Shown here: one piece after another, positions 1 to 7,226 of the stretch
Numbering within the stretch: position 1 is the stretch's first letter
How the letters are laid out: each line of letters opens with the position of its first letter
From: Paenibacillus pedocola
GTDB taxonomy: Bacteria > Bacillota > Bacilli > Paenibacillales > Paenibacillaceae
DNA: 64,000 nt
Assembly: GCF_031599675.1 (NCBI RefSeq)
Contig: NZ_CP134223.1
Span: 6,306,501-6,370,500, forward strand
Direction: 5' to 3'
The notes under the pieces: generated by a model
Databases searched by the model: none
What the model was told of the DNA's origin: nothing
Seen by the model: the letters and a program-made list of their open reading frames with translations, nothing else
Program-made: the position numbers and the translations under genes

Positions 1-1246
1 TCGCACACTGTACAAAGCACATGCTGCAGAATCGGGTAAAGTTGCAATCCTCGCAATGATCACAGATGTTCTTGTTGTATTCATTGACGATGGACGTGAT
101 TTTCCCGTAATCCAAGCCGTCATCCACATTGCCGATCCAATGCTTCTCATTAATTTTTTCGCACATATGTATTTTCCCGTCTGCGGTCACGTATATTTTT
201 TCTCCGGGAACACAAGTTGATGTAAATGGAAGGCACTCTGTGCGTCTTTCGTTAATAACCGAATGAAATGCCAGTTCAGAATAATTTATTCCGATCAGAG
301 CATACAGAAATGAGTCCTTCTTGATCTTATTTTCACTAGCTAACTTATAGAATTTGGTCTGCAAGCCTGCCATCATCTCGTCGAATTCATTCAGATCACA
401 GTGAGAGAACTGCTGATAATACGTAGAATTAACCGCCTCTACCCGCGCAAGCTTAACCATGAACAGATCTTCCTCATCCAGGAACTGCTCATAGTCAAAG
501 AGATTGCTCTTCAAGTCATAACAGGCACTTATTCCAAATTTCGAATAATCCTTATAATTTCTTTTAAATTCACGGATATTGGCGATTACTTCGTCAAAAC
601 TGCCTTTACCGTTCAGCTTCACTCTGTTTCTGTCGTGGTTCTCTTTATTGCCGTCTAAACTGACAATGATGGAAAATCCGTTATCGACCAGAAATTTCTG
701 TACATCCTTATCGAAAAGTACGCCATTCGTCGTTACATTAAATAATACTTCTCCATATTGCGTATAAGTACGCTTGGTATAATCAACAATTTCCATTATG
801 GTTTTGATATTAATTAACGGTTCCCCGCCGTAAAAGCCTATAACAGGCTTCCTATTTGGATTTCTATACTGAATAATCTTGAAATTTTCAAAGTAAAAAT
901 CTATCGCTTTTTTGCCTACCTCAAAGGTAAGCTGAGCGTTTTCATATCCTTTCGTGTATTGATAGTGGTCTGAGTATATGCAATATTTGCATCTCAGATT
1001 ACAACTGGAGGTGCTTTCCAGTATTAATTGTCTGAAACCGTTAGCATGCCGAAATAAATAATCTTGAACCTGCTGGGCGTCTACAGGGTATGATCTTAGA
1101 CTCTGCCGAACAGGTATTATTGAGCTGTATTTATCGAAATGCTCTTCTTTAGTCCACGAGTCACCTGTAATTGGATTAATAATGCCTGTTGTGTCATCAT
1201 AAAAGTACTTATTCCCTGCATTACTCTCTAAAAATAAACCTTTCAT
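1..1246 (-). CDS. Radical SAM/SPASM peptide maturase (3' end cut by window)
   Basis: Reading the minus strand from the ATG at 1246 gives 415 uninterrupted residues that run off the window start. Residues 82-89 hold the CxxxCxxC motif (CNLRCKYC) that binds the radical SAM iron-sulfur cluster. A GFYGGEP segment follows near 137-143, typical of the SAM-binding region. A SPASM-type domain begins near 338, with Cys at 345, 362, 395, 398, 401, 407, 410 and 414; the C345-x11-G-x4-C362 spacing fits SPASM auxiliary-cluster binding. The first 70 residues may be a peptide-recognition region. The ribosome site is weak (GGGAG upstream). It lies directly downstream of, and in the same direction as, a seven-cysteine peptide gene, so its likely job is to form thioether crosslinks in that peptide. 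The family call is firm; the exact bond type (sactionine or ranthionine) is inference. AT-rich compared with most of the window. Confidence 0.9.
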   Translation of the reverse strand, partial: MKGLFLESNAGNKYFYDDTTGIINPITGDSWTKEEHFDKYSSIIPVRQSLRSYPVDAQQVQDYLFRHANGFRQLILESTSSCNLRCKYCIYSDHYQYTKGYENAQLTFEVGKKAIDFYFENFKIIQYRNPNRKPVIGFYGGEPLINIKTIMEIVDYTKRTYTQYGEVLFNVTTNGVLFDKDVQKFLVDNGFSIIVSLDGNKENHDRNRVKLNGKGSFDEVIANIREFKRNYKDYSKFGISACYDLKSNLFDYEQFLDEEDLFMVKLARVEAVNSTYYQQFSHCDLNEFDEMMAGLQTKFYKLASENKIKKDSFLYALIGINYSELAFHSVINERRTECLPFTSTCVPGEKIYVTADGKIHMCEKINEKHWIGNVDDGLDYGKITSIVNEYNKNICDHCEDCNFTRFCSMCFVQCA

Positions 1247-1305
1247 TTAATACACTCCCTATGAAACAAAAATTTGAAATCAAGTGCTTGTGAATAATTG
1301 CACTA

Positions 1306-1331
1306 AGGGAAGTAAACCAAATTACTTCCCT
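1306..1331 (-). promoter_or_regulatory. Hairpin between precursor and maturase genes
   Basis: A perfect 10-bp stem (1306-1315 with 1322-1331) and a 6-nt loop sits between the stop of the peptide gene and the start of the maturase gene. On the minus strand it is not followed by a clear T-run. It is better read as an attenuator or RNA-stability element, which would favour precursor over enzyme, than as a full terminator. Confidence 0.6.
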
Positions 1332-1379
1332 CATTAGCTACCGCTCATTATGGATATAAAGATTACGTTTAAGTATGTC

Positions 1380-1577
1380 CTAGCTGCTAGCTACATTGAT
1401 ACCGACTGCCCCGGCACTTGTAGTTGAACCGGCAATTTCCAGTGTAGCTGCTGCTGTGGCGGCTTGTCCCAGAATTGGAATAATACATGCCAAGCAAGCC
1501 AAGCAAGCTATACAAGCGACACAAGCATAACAAGCTACGCAACCAGCCAAACTTTCTTCTGTTCCAATCTCACGCAT
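1380..1577 (-). CDS. Seven-cysteine RiPP precursor, sactipeptide-like
   Basis: A 65-residue peptide with a good ribosome site (GGAGG, 8 nt before ATG). A short 12-residue N-terminal leader (contains EIGTEES) is followed by seven Cys at 13, 16, 19, 22, 25, 28 and 31, an exact period of three with Ala before each of the last six (C-x-A-C). The C-terminal half, residues 32-65, is cysteine-free and rich in Ala, Thr, Ser and Gly. This two-part layout, with a Cys ladder followed by an acceptor half, matches sactipeptides such as thurincin H. From memory, thurincin H has a leader of about nine residues and four Cys also spaced by three, linked to residues in its C-terminal half. Here the ladder would be nearly twice as long. 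The gene precedes a radical SAM/SPASM maturase and faces an Agr-like two-component system. No similarity search was possible; bioactivity is unknown. Confidence 0.85.
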   Translation of the reverse strand: MREIGTEESLAGCVACYACVACIACLACLACIIPILGQAATAAATLEIAGSTTSAGAVGINVASS

Positions 1578-1630
1578 CCTTTTCCCTCCTCTCCCTATTG
1601 TGATTTAGCTCTTTTTTAATGAGCAGCTCC

Positions 1631-1659
1631 ATTATAATTCCAATACCTGTCAAAAAAAC
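1631..1659 (-). promoter_or_regulatory. Candidate promoter of the peptide operon
   Basis: On the minus strand a perfect -10 box TATAAT (1631-1636) lies 54 nt before the precursor ATG. Seventeen bases upstream only a poor -35 (GTTTTT, 1654-1659) is present, which suggests that an activator is needed. Confidence 0.5.
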
Positions 1660-1665
1660 AATGGG

Positions 1666-1695
1666 CGTCCGAACTGCAAAAATTAGAGTCCGAGT
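1666..1695 (-). promoter_or_regulatory. Direct-repeat operator, LytTR-like spacing
   Basis: Two 9-bp direct repeats on the minus strand, ACTCGGACT (1687-1695) and GTTCGGACG (1666-1674), are offset by 21 bp. The downstream one ends about 6 bp before the weak -35 of the peptide promoter. Two 9-bp repeats about 12 bp apart upstream of a poor -35 is the usual layout for LytTR regulators of the AgrA/ComE type, and such a regulator is encoded next door. The repeat sequence itself only partly matches known LytTR sites. Confidence 0.4.
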
Positions 1696-1849
1696 GGTAT
1701 ATTGTTTTAATTTTTTTGGGTTTTAACGTTTAATGGAATAGATGTTAATTATTAAATTCTATAATATAATTTATGTAAAAATATAGGATGTTATTGTATA
1801 CTGTTTATTGTCTGTTTTTTGCGCATTCATTTGCAGGGAGGGTTAAAAT

Positions 1850-2602
1850 TTGATTAACATTGCAGTGTGTGATGATGATATTAATGAGATCGCCCGGTTA
1901 CAAAAAATGTTTGCAAGACTAGCTGTTTGCTCTTCATTTGACATACAAATTCATTACTTCACGTCTGGAGAGCAACTCCTCCGAAAATATAAAGAGCAAA
2001 CGCCCTCAACATTTCAGATTTTAATGCTTGATATAGAAATGCCTGATATTAATGGAATTGACTTAGCCCAAGAAATACGAAATTTCCCGGACTTTGATGT
2101 GCAAATTGTCTTCCTGACAAATTACCCTGCTTATATACTGGATAGCCTGGACACCCAACCCTTTCAGTATTTAATAAAGCCGGTCCCTTATGAGTTTTTT
2201 GAATCCAAAATGATCAAATTGTTAAATCACCTGTATTCTCAGTCCAAAAAATATTTATCTATTAAAATTGAAGGAGAGGACTTTTTCTTTAGATATTCGG
2301 AGATTGTAGCCATACAGAAAAGCAAGAAGGTGGTTGGGCGGGACTATATGGAGATTATTACTACGTCGGAGGAATACTATACTTCCAAAGGAATATTATC
2401 GGAGATTTATTCAAAGCTGGAATTTCCGTTTCTGCAGGTTCATCGTTCAGTACTTATTAATCTGGATCATCTCCGTAAATTGACAGCATCATCGGTTATC
2501 ATGATCAATGATTCTCAGTTCCCCCTCAGCCGTTCTAAATCCAAGCTCGTTAAAGAAGCATTGGCACGAAATTTGGTTACGGGTCTAAAAAGCAATGTTT
2601 AA
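1850..2602 (+). CDS. AgrA/ComE-type response regulator, LytTR DNA-binding domain
   Basis: 250 residues starting at TTG, preceded by GGGAGGG. The N-terminal receiver domain has the acidic pocket DDD at 8-10 and the phospho-acceptor Asp61 in LMLDIEMPD. Residues from about 140 to 245 form a LytTR domain (pattern ..VHRSVLINLDHLRKL.., S-x-S/K near the end). Regulators of this class bind paired 9-bp direct repeats and usually switch on peptide or bacteriocin operons when a partner kinase senses a peptide. It overlaps the kinase gene downstream by 8 bp, so the pair is translationally coupled. The divergent RiPP operon is the obvious target. No agrB or agrD gene is visible in the window. Confidence 0.88.
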   Translation: MINIAVCDDDINEIARLQKMFARLAVCSSFDIQIHYFTSGEQLLRKYKEQTPSTFQILMLDIEMPDINGIDLAQEIRNFPDFDVQIVFLTNYPAYILDSLDTQPFQYLIKPVPYEFFESKMIKLLNHLYSQSKKYLSIKIEGEDFFFRYSEIVAIQKSKKVVGRDYMEIITTSEEYYTSKGILSEIYSKLEFPFLQVHRSVLINLDHLRKLTASSVIMINDSQFPLSRSKSKLVKEALARNLVTGLKSNV

Positions 2603-3875
2603 AGAACTTTCAATATGGTATATGGGGGCTTCTTTGTTTTCTATTTTTATAGCCAAACGTTACTTTTCAATATATTTTCAAACGCTAAGGAATAACACAT
2701 TCATTCGATTATTTTGCCTGTCTATGGGAAGCATTCTGTATACCCTATCAAATTCACTCATTCTGCCCATTATTGTTCACGCCTGTCTGACCGTTTCCGG
2801 AACCTTGCTATTTGCCGTTGTTTATAGAGATGGAGCTGCCCGGATCATGTACTATTCATTCAGATACGTATCACTGGTAGCCATAACACACATTGGTTCA
2901 AGCTGCCTTTTTTTTCTGCTTTTAAAATTCACACATCTGAATGTATCAAACGATGAATCCCATTTTTTAATTATCTTACTGTCATTGGTATTTTTATTTC
3001 TCCTTATAACTTTTAGCTCATCAATAAAAAAAGAACCTACACCCGGTTTGTCTAAATTGCAATGCTTCGCCTTCATCCTAATTCTTGTCAGTAATATATT
3101 TATCACAGCTTATCTGTTCATTAACAACAAGCACAACACGCTATATCTTCTTGCTGCGATGGCAATATCATGCACTTGCCTATTTATCATTTATTATTTT
3201 GAGTTGGCTGCCAAAGCCACTAAACTGTCTAAAATAAACAACCAGCTAAATGAACAATTTATAGCTCAAGATAACAATTTAAAACACATGACAAATACAT
3301 TTAAGAGCATCCAGAGTGTAATTCACGATATCAACAAGCAGTTAATATACATTGAAAAATGTATTGTTGAAGATTTGTCGCAAGATGCTGTTATACATAT
3401 AAACCAAATTCTTCGAAGAGTTCATAATTCATATCATCTTGTAAATACCGGAAACATAATCATTGATGCACTTGTGGGTTATACCCTAAATACTGCTAAA
3501 CAAAAGAGGATTGAGGTTACCCATCAAATTCATGCTGTTCCGAATAACATCAGCATTGAGCGGTATGATCTATGTATTCTCATGGGAAATATTCTGGACA
3601 ACGCAATAGAAGCTGTGGAGGGGATTGGACAGACGCCGAAGTGGATCGAGATCAATATTCACTCTAAGAAAAACTTTCTGATTATACAAGTTATCAATCC
3701 ATATGAAGTCCCTCATGCTGAATCCGATTCCGGCAGGTATGACTGCAAAACACGCGGTTATGGCTTAGACAACATTAGAAATGTAACCGATAAATACGGA
3801 GGAAGTATGAGCGTCTTGAAAAATGAATCCACCTTCGATATCATTGCTGTCTTACCTTTCTCCAAAATCGCCTAA
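2595..3875 (+). CDS. AgrC-like membrane histidine kinase
   Basis: 426 residues. The first 205 or so are strongly hydrophobic with about six membrane segments, as in AgrC/ComD peptide-pheromone receptors. A short linker leads to the H-box at about 241-250 (VIHDINKQL, likely phospho-accepting His244). The ATPase part has an N-box (ILDNAIEAV, near 335) and a G-box (RGYGLDNI, near 390), typical of the HPK10/GHKL group. It overlaps the response regulator gene by 8 bp and has almost no ribosome site of its own, so expression is probably coupled. The ligand is unknown; it could be the processed RiPP or a separate autoinducer encoded elsewhere. The stop codon lies inside a strong terminator. Confidence 0.87.
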   Translation: MFKELSIWYMGASLFSIFIAKRYFSIYFQTLRNNTFIRLFCLSMGSILYTLSNSLILPIIVHACLTVSGTLLFAVVYRDGAARIMYYSFRYVSLVAITHIGSSCLFFLLLKFTHLNVSNDESHFLIILLSLVFLFLLITFSSSIKKEPTPGLSKLQCFAFILILVSNIFITAYLFINNKHNTLYLLAAMAISCTCLFIIYYFELAAKATKLSKINNQLNEQFIAQDNNLKHMTNTFKSIQSVIHDINKQLIYIEKCIVEDLSQDAVIHINQILRRVHNSYHLVNTGNIIIDALVGYTLNTAKQKRIEVTHQIHAVPNNISIERYDLCILMGNILDNAIEAVEGIGQTPKWIEINIHSKKNFLIIQVINPYEVPHAESDSGRYDCKTRGYGLDNIRNVTDKYGGSMSVLKNESTFDIIAVLPFSKIA

Positions 3876-3915
3876 AAGAGAAGGCGGCCCTGTATACAGA
3901 GCCGCCTTCTCTTTT
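3874..3915. terminator. Strong intrinsic terminator, bidirectional
   Basis: A perfect 15-bp stem (3874-3888 with 3901-3915) is flanked by A4 on one side and T4 on the other. It can end the two-component operon and also the convergent NmrA-type gene. Confidence 0.9.
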
Positions 3916-3962
3916 ACTTTACTGCAAAACCTGCACTGGTGTACCAGATGCTTTAGGATGAC

Positions 3963-4829
3963 TTAAGCCTTGGCACCGTTCAGGATTGCACTTACACCCT
4001 CGCTAAGCGGCGTAAGCGGACGCTGCAGCAGCTTCTCCAGATCGCTGCTCTCGATGTCCAGTGCCCCTTCACGGATTGCTGCCTGGATAGCTACTACTAT
4101 CGGCAGTACCGCTTCCGGTACACCCGCCCCAGCCATCACACTGGAATATGTAGCATCATCCACCTGCTGCACGGGTACTTCCTTACCGAGCACGCTGCCG
4201 ACAACCGCCGCCAGTTCCCCTTGGGTAGCCGGTTTACCGGATAATTCGTAGACCGAATTCTGATGGCCTTCAGCGGCGAGAACAGCGGCCGCAGCCTCTG
4301 CATAATCACGGCGGGTTGCCCAGCCAACCTTGCCTTCTCCTGCGGATGTCAGCCAAGGAGCTCCAGCTGCAGCAGCCTGAATCGAGCCGGCCTCATTCTC
4401 CAAATACCAGTTGTTGCGCAGGAAGGAGTACGGAATGCCGGATTCACGAATGAACTGTTCGGTTGCACGGTGTACAGGAGCAAGGAACAGCGAGCTGGAA
4501 TCGGCATGCCCAACGCTGGTATAGACGATAAAACCTACGCCTGCACGAACTGCAGCGTCTACAGCCGCCTTATGCTGGCGGATACGTGTATCATTGTCGC
4601 CGTCTGCCGAGACAATCAGCAGGCGCTCCACACCGGCAAACGCCGCATCCAAAGTCTCCGGCTGATCGAAATCGCCGTGGCGGACGTCAACACCGCGGGC
4701 CCGCAGGCTATCCGCCTTCTCCGGGTTTCTTACACTGGCCACAAGACTGCCGGCTGGTACAGATTTCAGCAAAGCTTCTGCCACGATAGAGCCAAATTGT
4801 CCGGTTGCACCTGTTAATCCGATCTTCAT
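3963..4829 (-). CDS. NmrA-family NAD(P)H-binding reductase, QorB-like
   Basis: 288 residues from the ATG at 4829. An ATG 15 bp upstream overlaps the GGAGG site, so the downstream start with 8-nt spacing is preferred. The N-terminus has the dinucleotide fold signature GATGQFG (residues 7-13). The body matches atypical short-chain reductases of the NmrA/HSCARG group (VYTSVGHAD, then FLRNNWYLEN), many of which act as NAD(P)H:quinone oxidoreductases. It is a single-gene unit with its own consensus promoter, which a palindrome overlaps. Such genes often have an adjacent HxlR regulator; none is seen here. Substrate not determinable. Confidence 0.85.
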   Translation of the reverse strand: MKIGLTGATGQFGSIVAEALLKSVPAGSLVASVRNPEKADSLRARGVDVRHGDFDQPETLDAAFAGVERLLIVSADGDNDTRIRQHKAAVDAAVRAGVGFIVYTSVGHADSSSLFLAPVHRATEQFIRESGIPYSFLRNNWYLENEAGSIQAAAAGAPWLTSAGEGKVGWATRRDYAEAAAAVLAAEGHQNSVYELSGKPATQGELAAVVGSVLGKEVPVQQVDDATYSSVMAGAGVPEAVLPIVVAIQAAIREGALDIESSDLEKLLQRPLTPLSEGVSAILNGAKA

Positions 4830-4905
4830 CTCAATTTCCTCCATTTAAGAACTATTTATTTGTGTTGCTGTGCATTTCGTGTTGTATTCAAGGATTCGCG
4901 CTTCC

Positions 4906-4941
4906 TGTAACTATTGTAGTTACAAGTTGGCCGGTTGTCAA
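4906..4941 (-). promoter_or_regulatory. Sigma-A promoter with palindromic operator over the -10
   Basis: On the minus strand TTGACA (4936-4941) and TACAAT (4913-4918) are separated by exactly 17 bp and read toward the NmrA-type gene. A perfect 8-bp inverted repeat with 3-bp centre, TGTAACTA-TTG-TAGTTACA (4906-4924), covers the -10 box. A dimeric repressor sitting there would block the promoter; HxlR or MarR family members are plausible. Confidence 0.75.
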
Positions 4942-5012
4942 ATCCTTTGTTTTTCGTGACGCAAAAAGCGGCCCCGCCCACAGCCTGGGGAGCCCGCCGT
5001 CAGTCCATTTAT

Positions 5013-5041
5013 TTGTTAGCCTTCCCGCATAGTGCTATTCT
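5013..5041 (+). promoter_or_regulatory. Candidate promoter of nudC
   Basis: TTGTTA (5013-5018) and TATTCT (5036-5041) with 17-bp spacing, about 50 bp before the nudC start. Moderate match to the sigma-A consensus. Confidence 0.45.
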
Positions 5042-5089
5042 TAACAGCATACGAATACCATTCCCGTTACTCAGAAAGGTTCTTTTATT

Positions 5090-5932
5090 ATGCCTAAACC
5101 AAGAGCATCTGTTTATCAGCGTTATCTTCCATCCGTTAATCCAGACCCGGAATACAGCGGATCTGCCTATTGGTTCATCACCCATTCCGGCAAGCTGCTG
5201 GTAACGGAAGCTTCCGAACAAGCAGATATCCCGCAGCTGGAATCGCCGGATCAGCTTGCGGCAGCCCCCATCCGGACACTCTATCTTGGCCTGTTCGCCG
5301 GCACACCCTGCTTCGCGGCAGAGGTTCCGTCAGATATGCCTGAACCTGCCGGTATGGCCTTCCATCCTCTGCGCACCTTGTATGATGTGCTCGATGAGGA
5401 TGTATTCCATCTGGCGGGAAGGGCCCTGCAGCTGCTGGCCTGGGATGAGACCCATCAGTTCTGCGGCAAGTGCGGCGCAGCAACCGTCCTCTCCGGAGCA
5501 GAGCATGCCCGGGTCTGCCCGGCATGCGGACAGGTCAGTTATCCGCGGATCGCACCGGCAGTGATAACCGCGATCCTGAAGGACGGCCAGATTCTGCTCG
5601 CCCATGCCCCGCATTTCCAGAATAATATGTACGGGCTGATTGCCGGCTTCGTCGAGCCGGGCGAGACGCTGGAAGACTGCGTGCAGCGTGAAATCAGCGA
5701 AGAAGTGGGCATCAAGGTCAAGAATATCACTTATTTCGGCAGCCAGCAGTGGCCCTTCCCCCATTCGCTGATGGTCGGCTTCCTGGCCGAATATGAGAGC
5801 GGTGAAATTGCCGTAGACGGGGTAGAGCTGGACCATGCCGCCTGGTTCACGCCGGACAAGCTGCCGAATATTCCGCCACACGTCAGTATAGCCCGCAAAA
5901 TCATTGACTGGTACGTGGAGCAATATTCCTGA
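5090..5932 (+). CDS. nudC: NAD+ diphosphatase NudC (Nudix hydrolase)
   Basis: 280 residues. After an N-terminal domain there is a four-cysteine zinc ribbon (Cys125, 128, 143, 146). The Nudix box spans 186-208 (G-x5-E-x7-REISEEVGI), and the family marker SQQWPFPHS at 218-226 separates NudC from other Nudix enzymes. NudC hydrolyses NAD(H) to NMN(H) plus AMP and can remove NAD caps from RNA. All catalytic glutamates of the box are present. Single gene, cytosolic, between two unrelated oxidoreductases on the other strand. Some 50 bp separate it from the convergent quinone reductase gene. Confidence 0.95.
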   Translation: MPKPRASVYQRYLPSVNPDPEYSGSAYWFITHSGKLLVTEASEQADIPQLESPDQLAAAPIRTLYLGLFAGTPCFAAEVPSDMPEPAGMAFHPLRTLYDVLDEDVFHLAGRALQLLAWDETHQFCGKCGAATVLSGAEHARVCPACGQVSYPRIAPAVITAILKDGQILLAHAPHFQNNMYGLIAGFVEPGETLEDCVQREISEEVGIKVKNITYFGSQQWPFPHSLMVGFLAEYESGEIAVDGVELDHAAWFTPDKLPNIPPHVSIARKIIDWYVEQYS

Positions 5933-5984
5933 CCTTCCGCAGGGGACACCGCCGGCCTATCCGCAACGCTTCTGCTGCAGCGGC

Positions 5985-6572
5985 TTAGCCGCTCACCGTC
6001 TTGAAATAGCGGTATACCTGCTGAAGCTTGCGTTCATGCTTGCCACGCGGACTCTCCATGCTTCCGAACTCAAAAAACTTCACCTTGCGGATTCCGACAT
6101 AGTTGAACAATGCTTTGCGCATCAGGATCTTGTGCGCATTACCCAGCCACAGCAGCGGATAATGCGCCGGTCCCTTCATGACGGAGATACACACTACAGA
6201 TTTCCCCTTCAGCAGCCCCTCCGGCAGTATCCCGCCCTTATCCTTGTAAGCGAACCCTGAAGCAAACATCTGATCAATGTACCCCAGGAGCATTGCAGGA
6301 GGCCTGCCCCACCAGATCGGATAGACCAGTACAATCCGGTCAGCCCAGATCAGCTGCTCCCTGTACACAGCCAGCCTCGGATCGCTGTGCATATCCCTGC
6401 GGCGTTTCTGTTCATTAAACACCAGCACCGGATCAAAGCCCTCCTCATATAAATCCAGCACTTTAATTTCTGTAACTTCAGCATTTTCCCGGCTGCCCCG
6501 CAGCACTTCTTGCAAAAAAGCATAGCTGAGGCTCTGATGATTCGGATGAGTATAGATAACCAGTGTGTTCAT
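5985..6572 (-). CDS. NAD(P)H-dependent quinone/flavin oxidoreductase, flavodoxin fold
   Basis: 195 residues of the NQO1/KefF/MdaB superfamily. The start MNTLVIYTHPNHQSLSYAF is the FMN/FAD phosphate-binding loop; the segment VLVYPIWWGRPPAMLLGYIDQ is the flavin-contact signature (P-x-W-W). These soluble flavoproteins make two-electron reductions of quinones and nitro compounds. The gene is divergent from a marR gene, and the spacer carries two copies of a 14-bp operator, so derepression by quinone-like or oxidising compounds is likely. Substrate not known. Confidence 0.88.
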   Translation of the reverse strand: MNTLVIYTHPNHQSLSYAFLQEVLRGSRENAEVTEIKVLDLYEEGFDPVLVFNEQKRRRDMHSDPRLAVYREQLIWADRIVLVYPIWWGRPPAMLLGYIDQMFASGFAYKDKGGILPEGLLKGKSVVCISVMKGPAHYPLLWLGNAHKILMRKALFNYVGIRKVKFFEFGSMESPRGKHERKLQQVYRYFKTVSG

Positions 6573-6588
6573 ATCGGCACCCCTTTAC

Positions 6589-6643
6589 TTATCATTTGAT
6601 AACCAAAGGGTAGCACACCATGAATTTAGTTGTCAAATGATAA
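6589..6643. promoter_or_regulatory. Paired MarR-type operators and promoter
   Basis: A perfect palindrome TTATCATTTGATAA (6589-6602) and a near copy TTGTCAAATGATAA (6630-6643) lie in the spacer between the oxidoreductase and marR genes. A minus-strand promoter TTGACA (6631-6636), 18 bp, TACCCT (6607-6612) lies between them; one operator covers the -35 and the other sits just after the -10. This is the usual layout for autoregulation plus control of the divergent gene. Confidence 0.72.
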
Positions 6644-6691
6644 TTGTTTTATGATAATTATTTTGCTATGGTTTCCTCTAGAGGTGATCCT

Positions 6692-7120
6692 ATGGACAAC
6701 AATACTTTATTTCAGAAATTCGTGACCTTCACCACCGCCGTCCATCAAATAACCAGCGAAATATCTAAAGATGTGAAATCCGAGGCGCTAACGCCTTTGC
6801 AGTATAAAATTCTCGAATATATTGCGGTAAGCCAGCCGGTGACACTGAGCGAAATCAGCGATTGCATGCATATGTCTATGCCTAATACGAGCCGCGAGCT
6901 GAAGAAACTAACGGAGAAGCAGCTGTGTGAGCGGCTGACCGATCCCGGGGACCGGCGCAAGCAGGGCATCACGCTGTCCGCTGCAGGTCAAGACATGATG
7001 AACGAAGCGTTCCGGCACATCGGGATCCGGTTCGCCGAGCGCACCGGACATCTGAGCGAAGCCGAACGCCAAGAGATCAGCCGGGCGCTTGATCTGCTGC
7101 AGGAAAAAGTATTTTATTGA
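6692..7120 (+). CDS. MarR-family transcriptional regulator
   Basis: 142 residues from the ATG at 6692, which follows GAGGTGAT at good spacing; an upstream in-frame ATG at 6644 lacks a ribosome site. Winged-helix core: residues 35-80 (LTPLQYKILEYI...VTLSEISDCMHMSMPNTSRELKKL) form the recognition helix region and the DRRKQGITLSAAG segment is the wing. It has no obvious redox cysteine cluster apart from Cys near 55 and 78. Divergent from the flavin oxidoreductase, with two palindromic operators between them, so it is most likely its repressor and its own. Confidence 0.9.
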   Translation: MDNNTLFQKFVTFTTAVHQITSEISKDVKSEALTPLQYKILEYIAVSQPVTLSEISDCMHMSMPNTSRELKKLTEKQLCERLTDPGDRRKQGITLSAAGQDMMNEAFRHIGIRFAERTGHLSEAERQEISRALDLLQEKVFY

Positions 7121-7226
7121 CCGCTATTTAATCAGGCTATGGACTGCCATCATTTACCACAAAACCAATCCGCCTTGCCGGAGTTCAACTGTATAGAACT
7201 AATTCTATCAGCAAGGTGATGAACAC

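Noticed and set aside
401..658. Plus-strand open frames at 401-658 and 579-767
   Set aside because: They lie antisense inside the radical SAM gene, which carries clear cysteine motifs, and have no ribosome site or family features.
1716..1750. LytTR site upstream of the response regulator (AACGTTTAA ... ATGTTAAT)
   Set aside because: The two half-sites are 16 bp apart and match the consensus poorly; in such AT-rich DNA this is expected by chance.
1590..1850. agrD-type pheromone gene between the peptide gene and the two-component system
   Set aside because: No short frame with ribosome site and conserved Cys-containing ring motif was found in the spacer.
4263..4817. 184-residue plus-strand open frame
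   Set aside because: Antisense to the NmrA-type gene; no domain pattern, cysteine-rich by chance.
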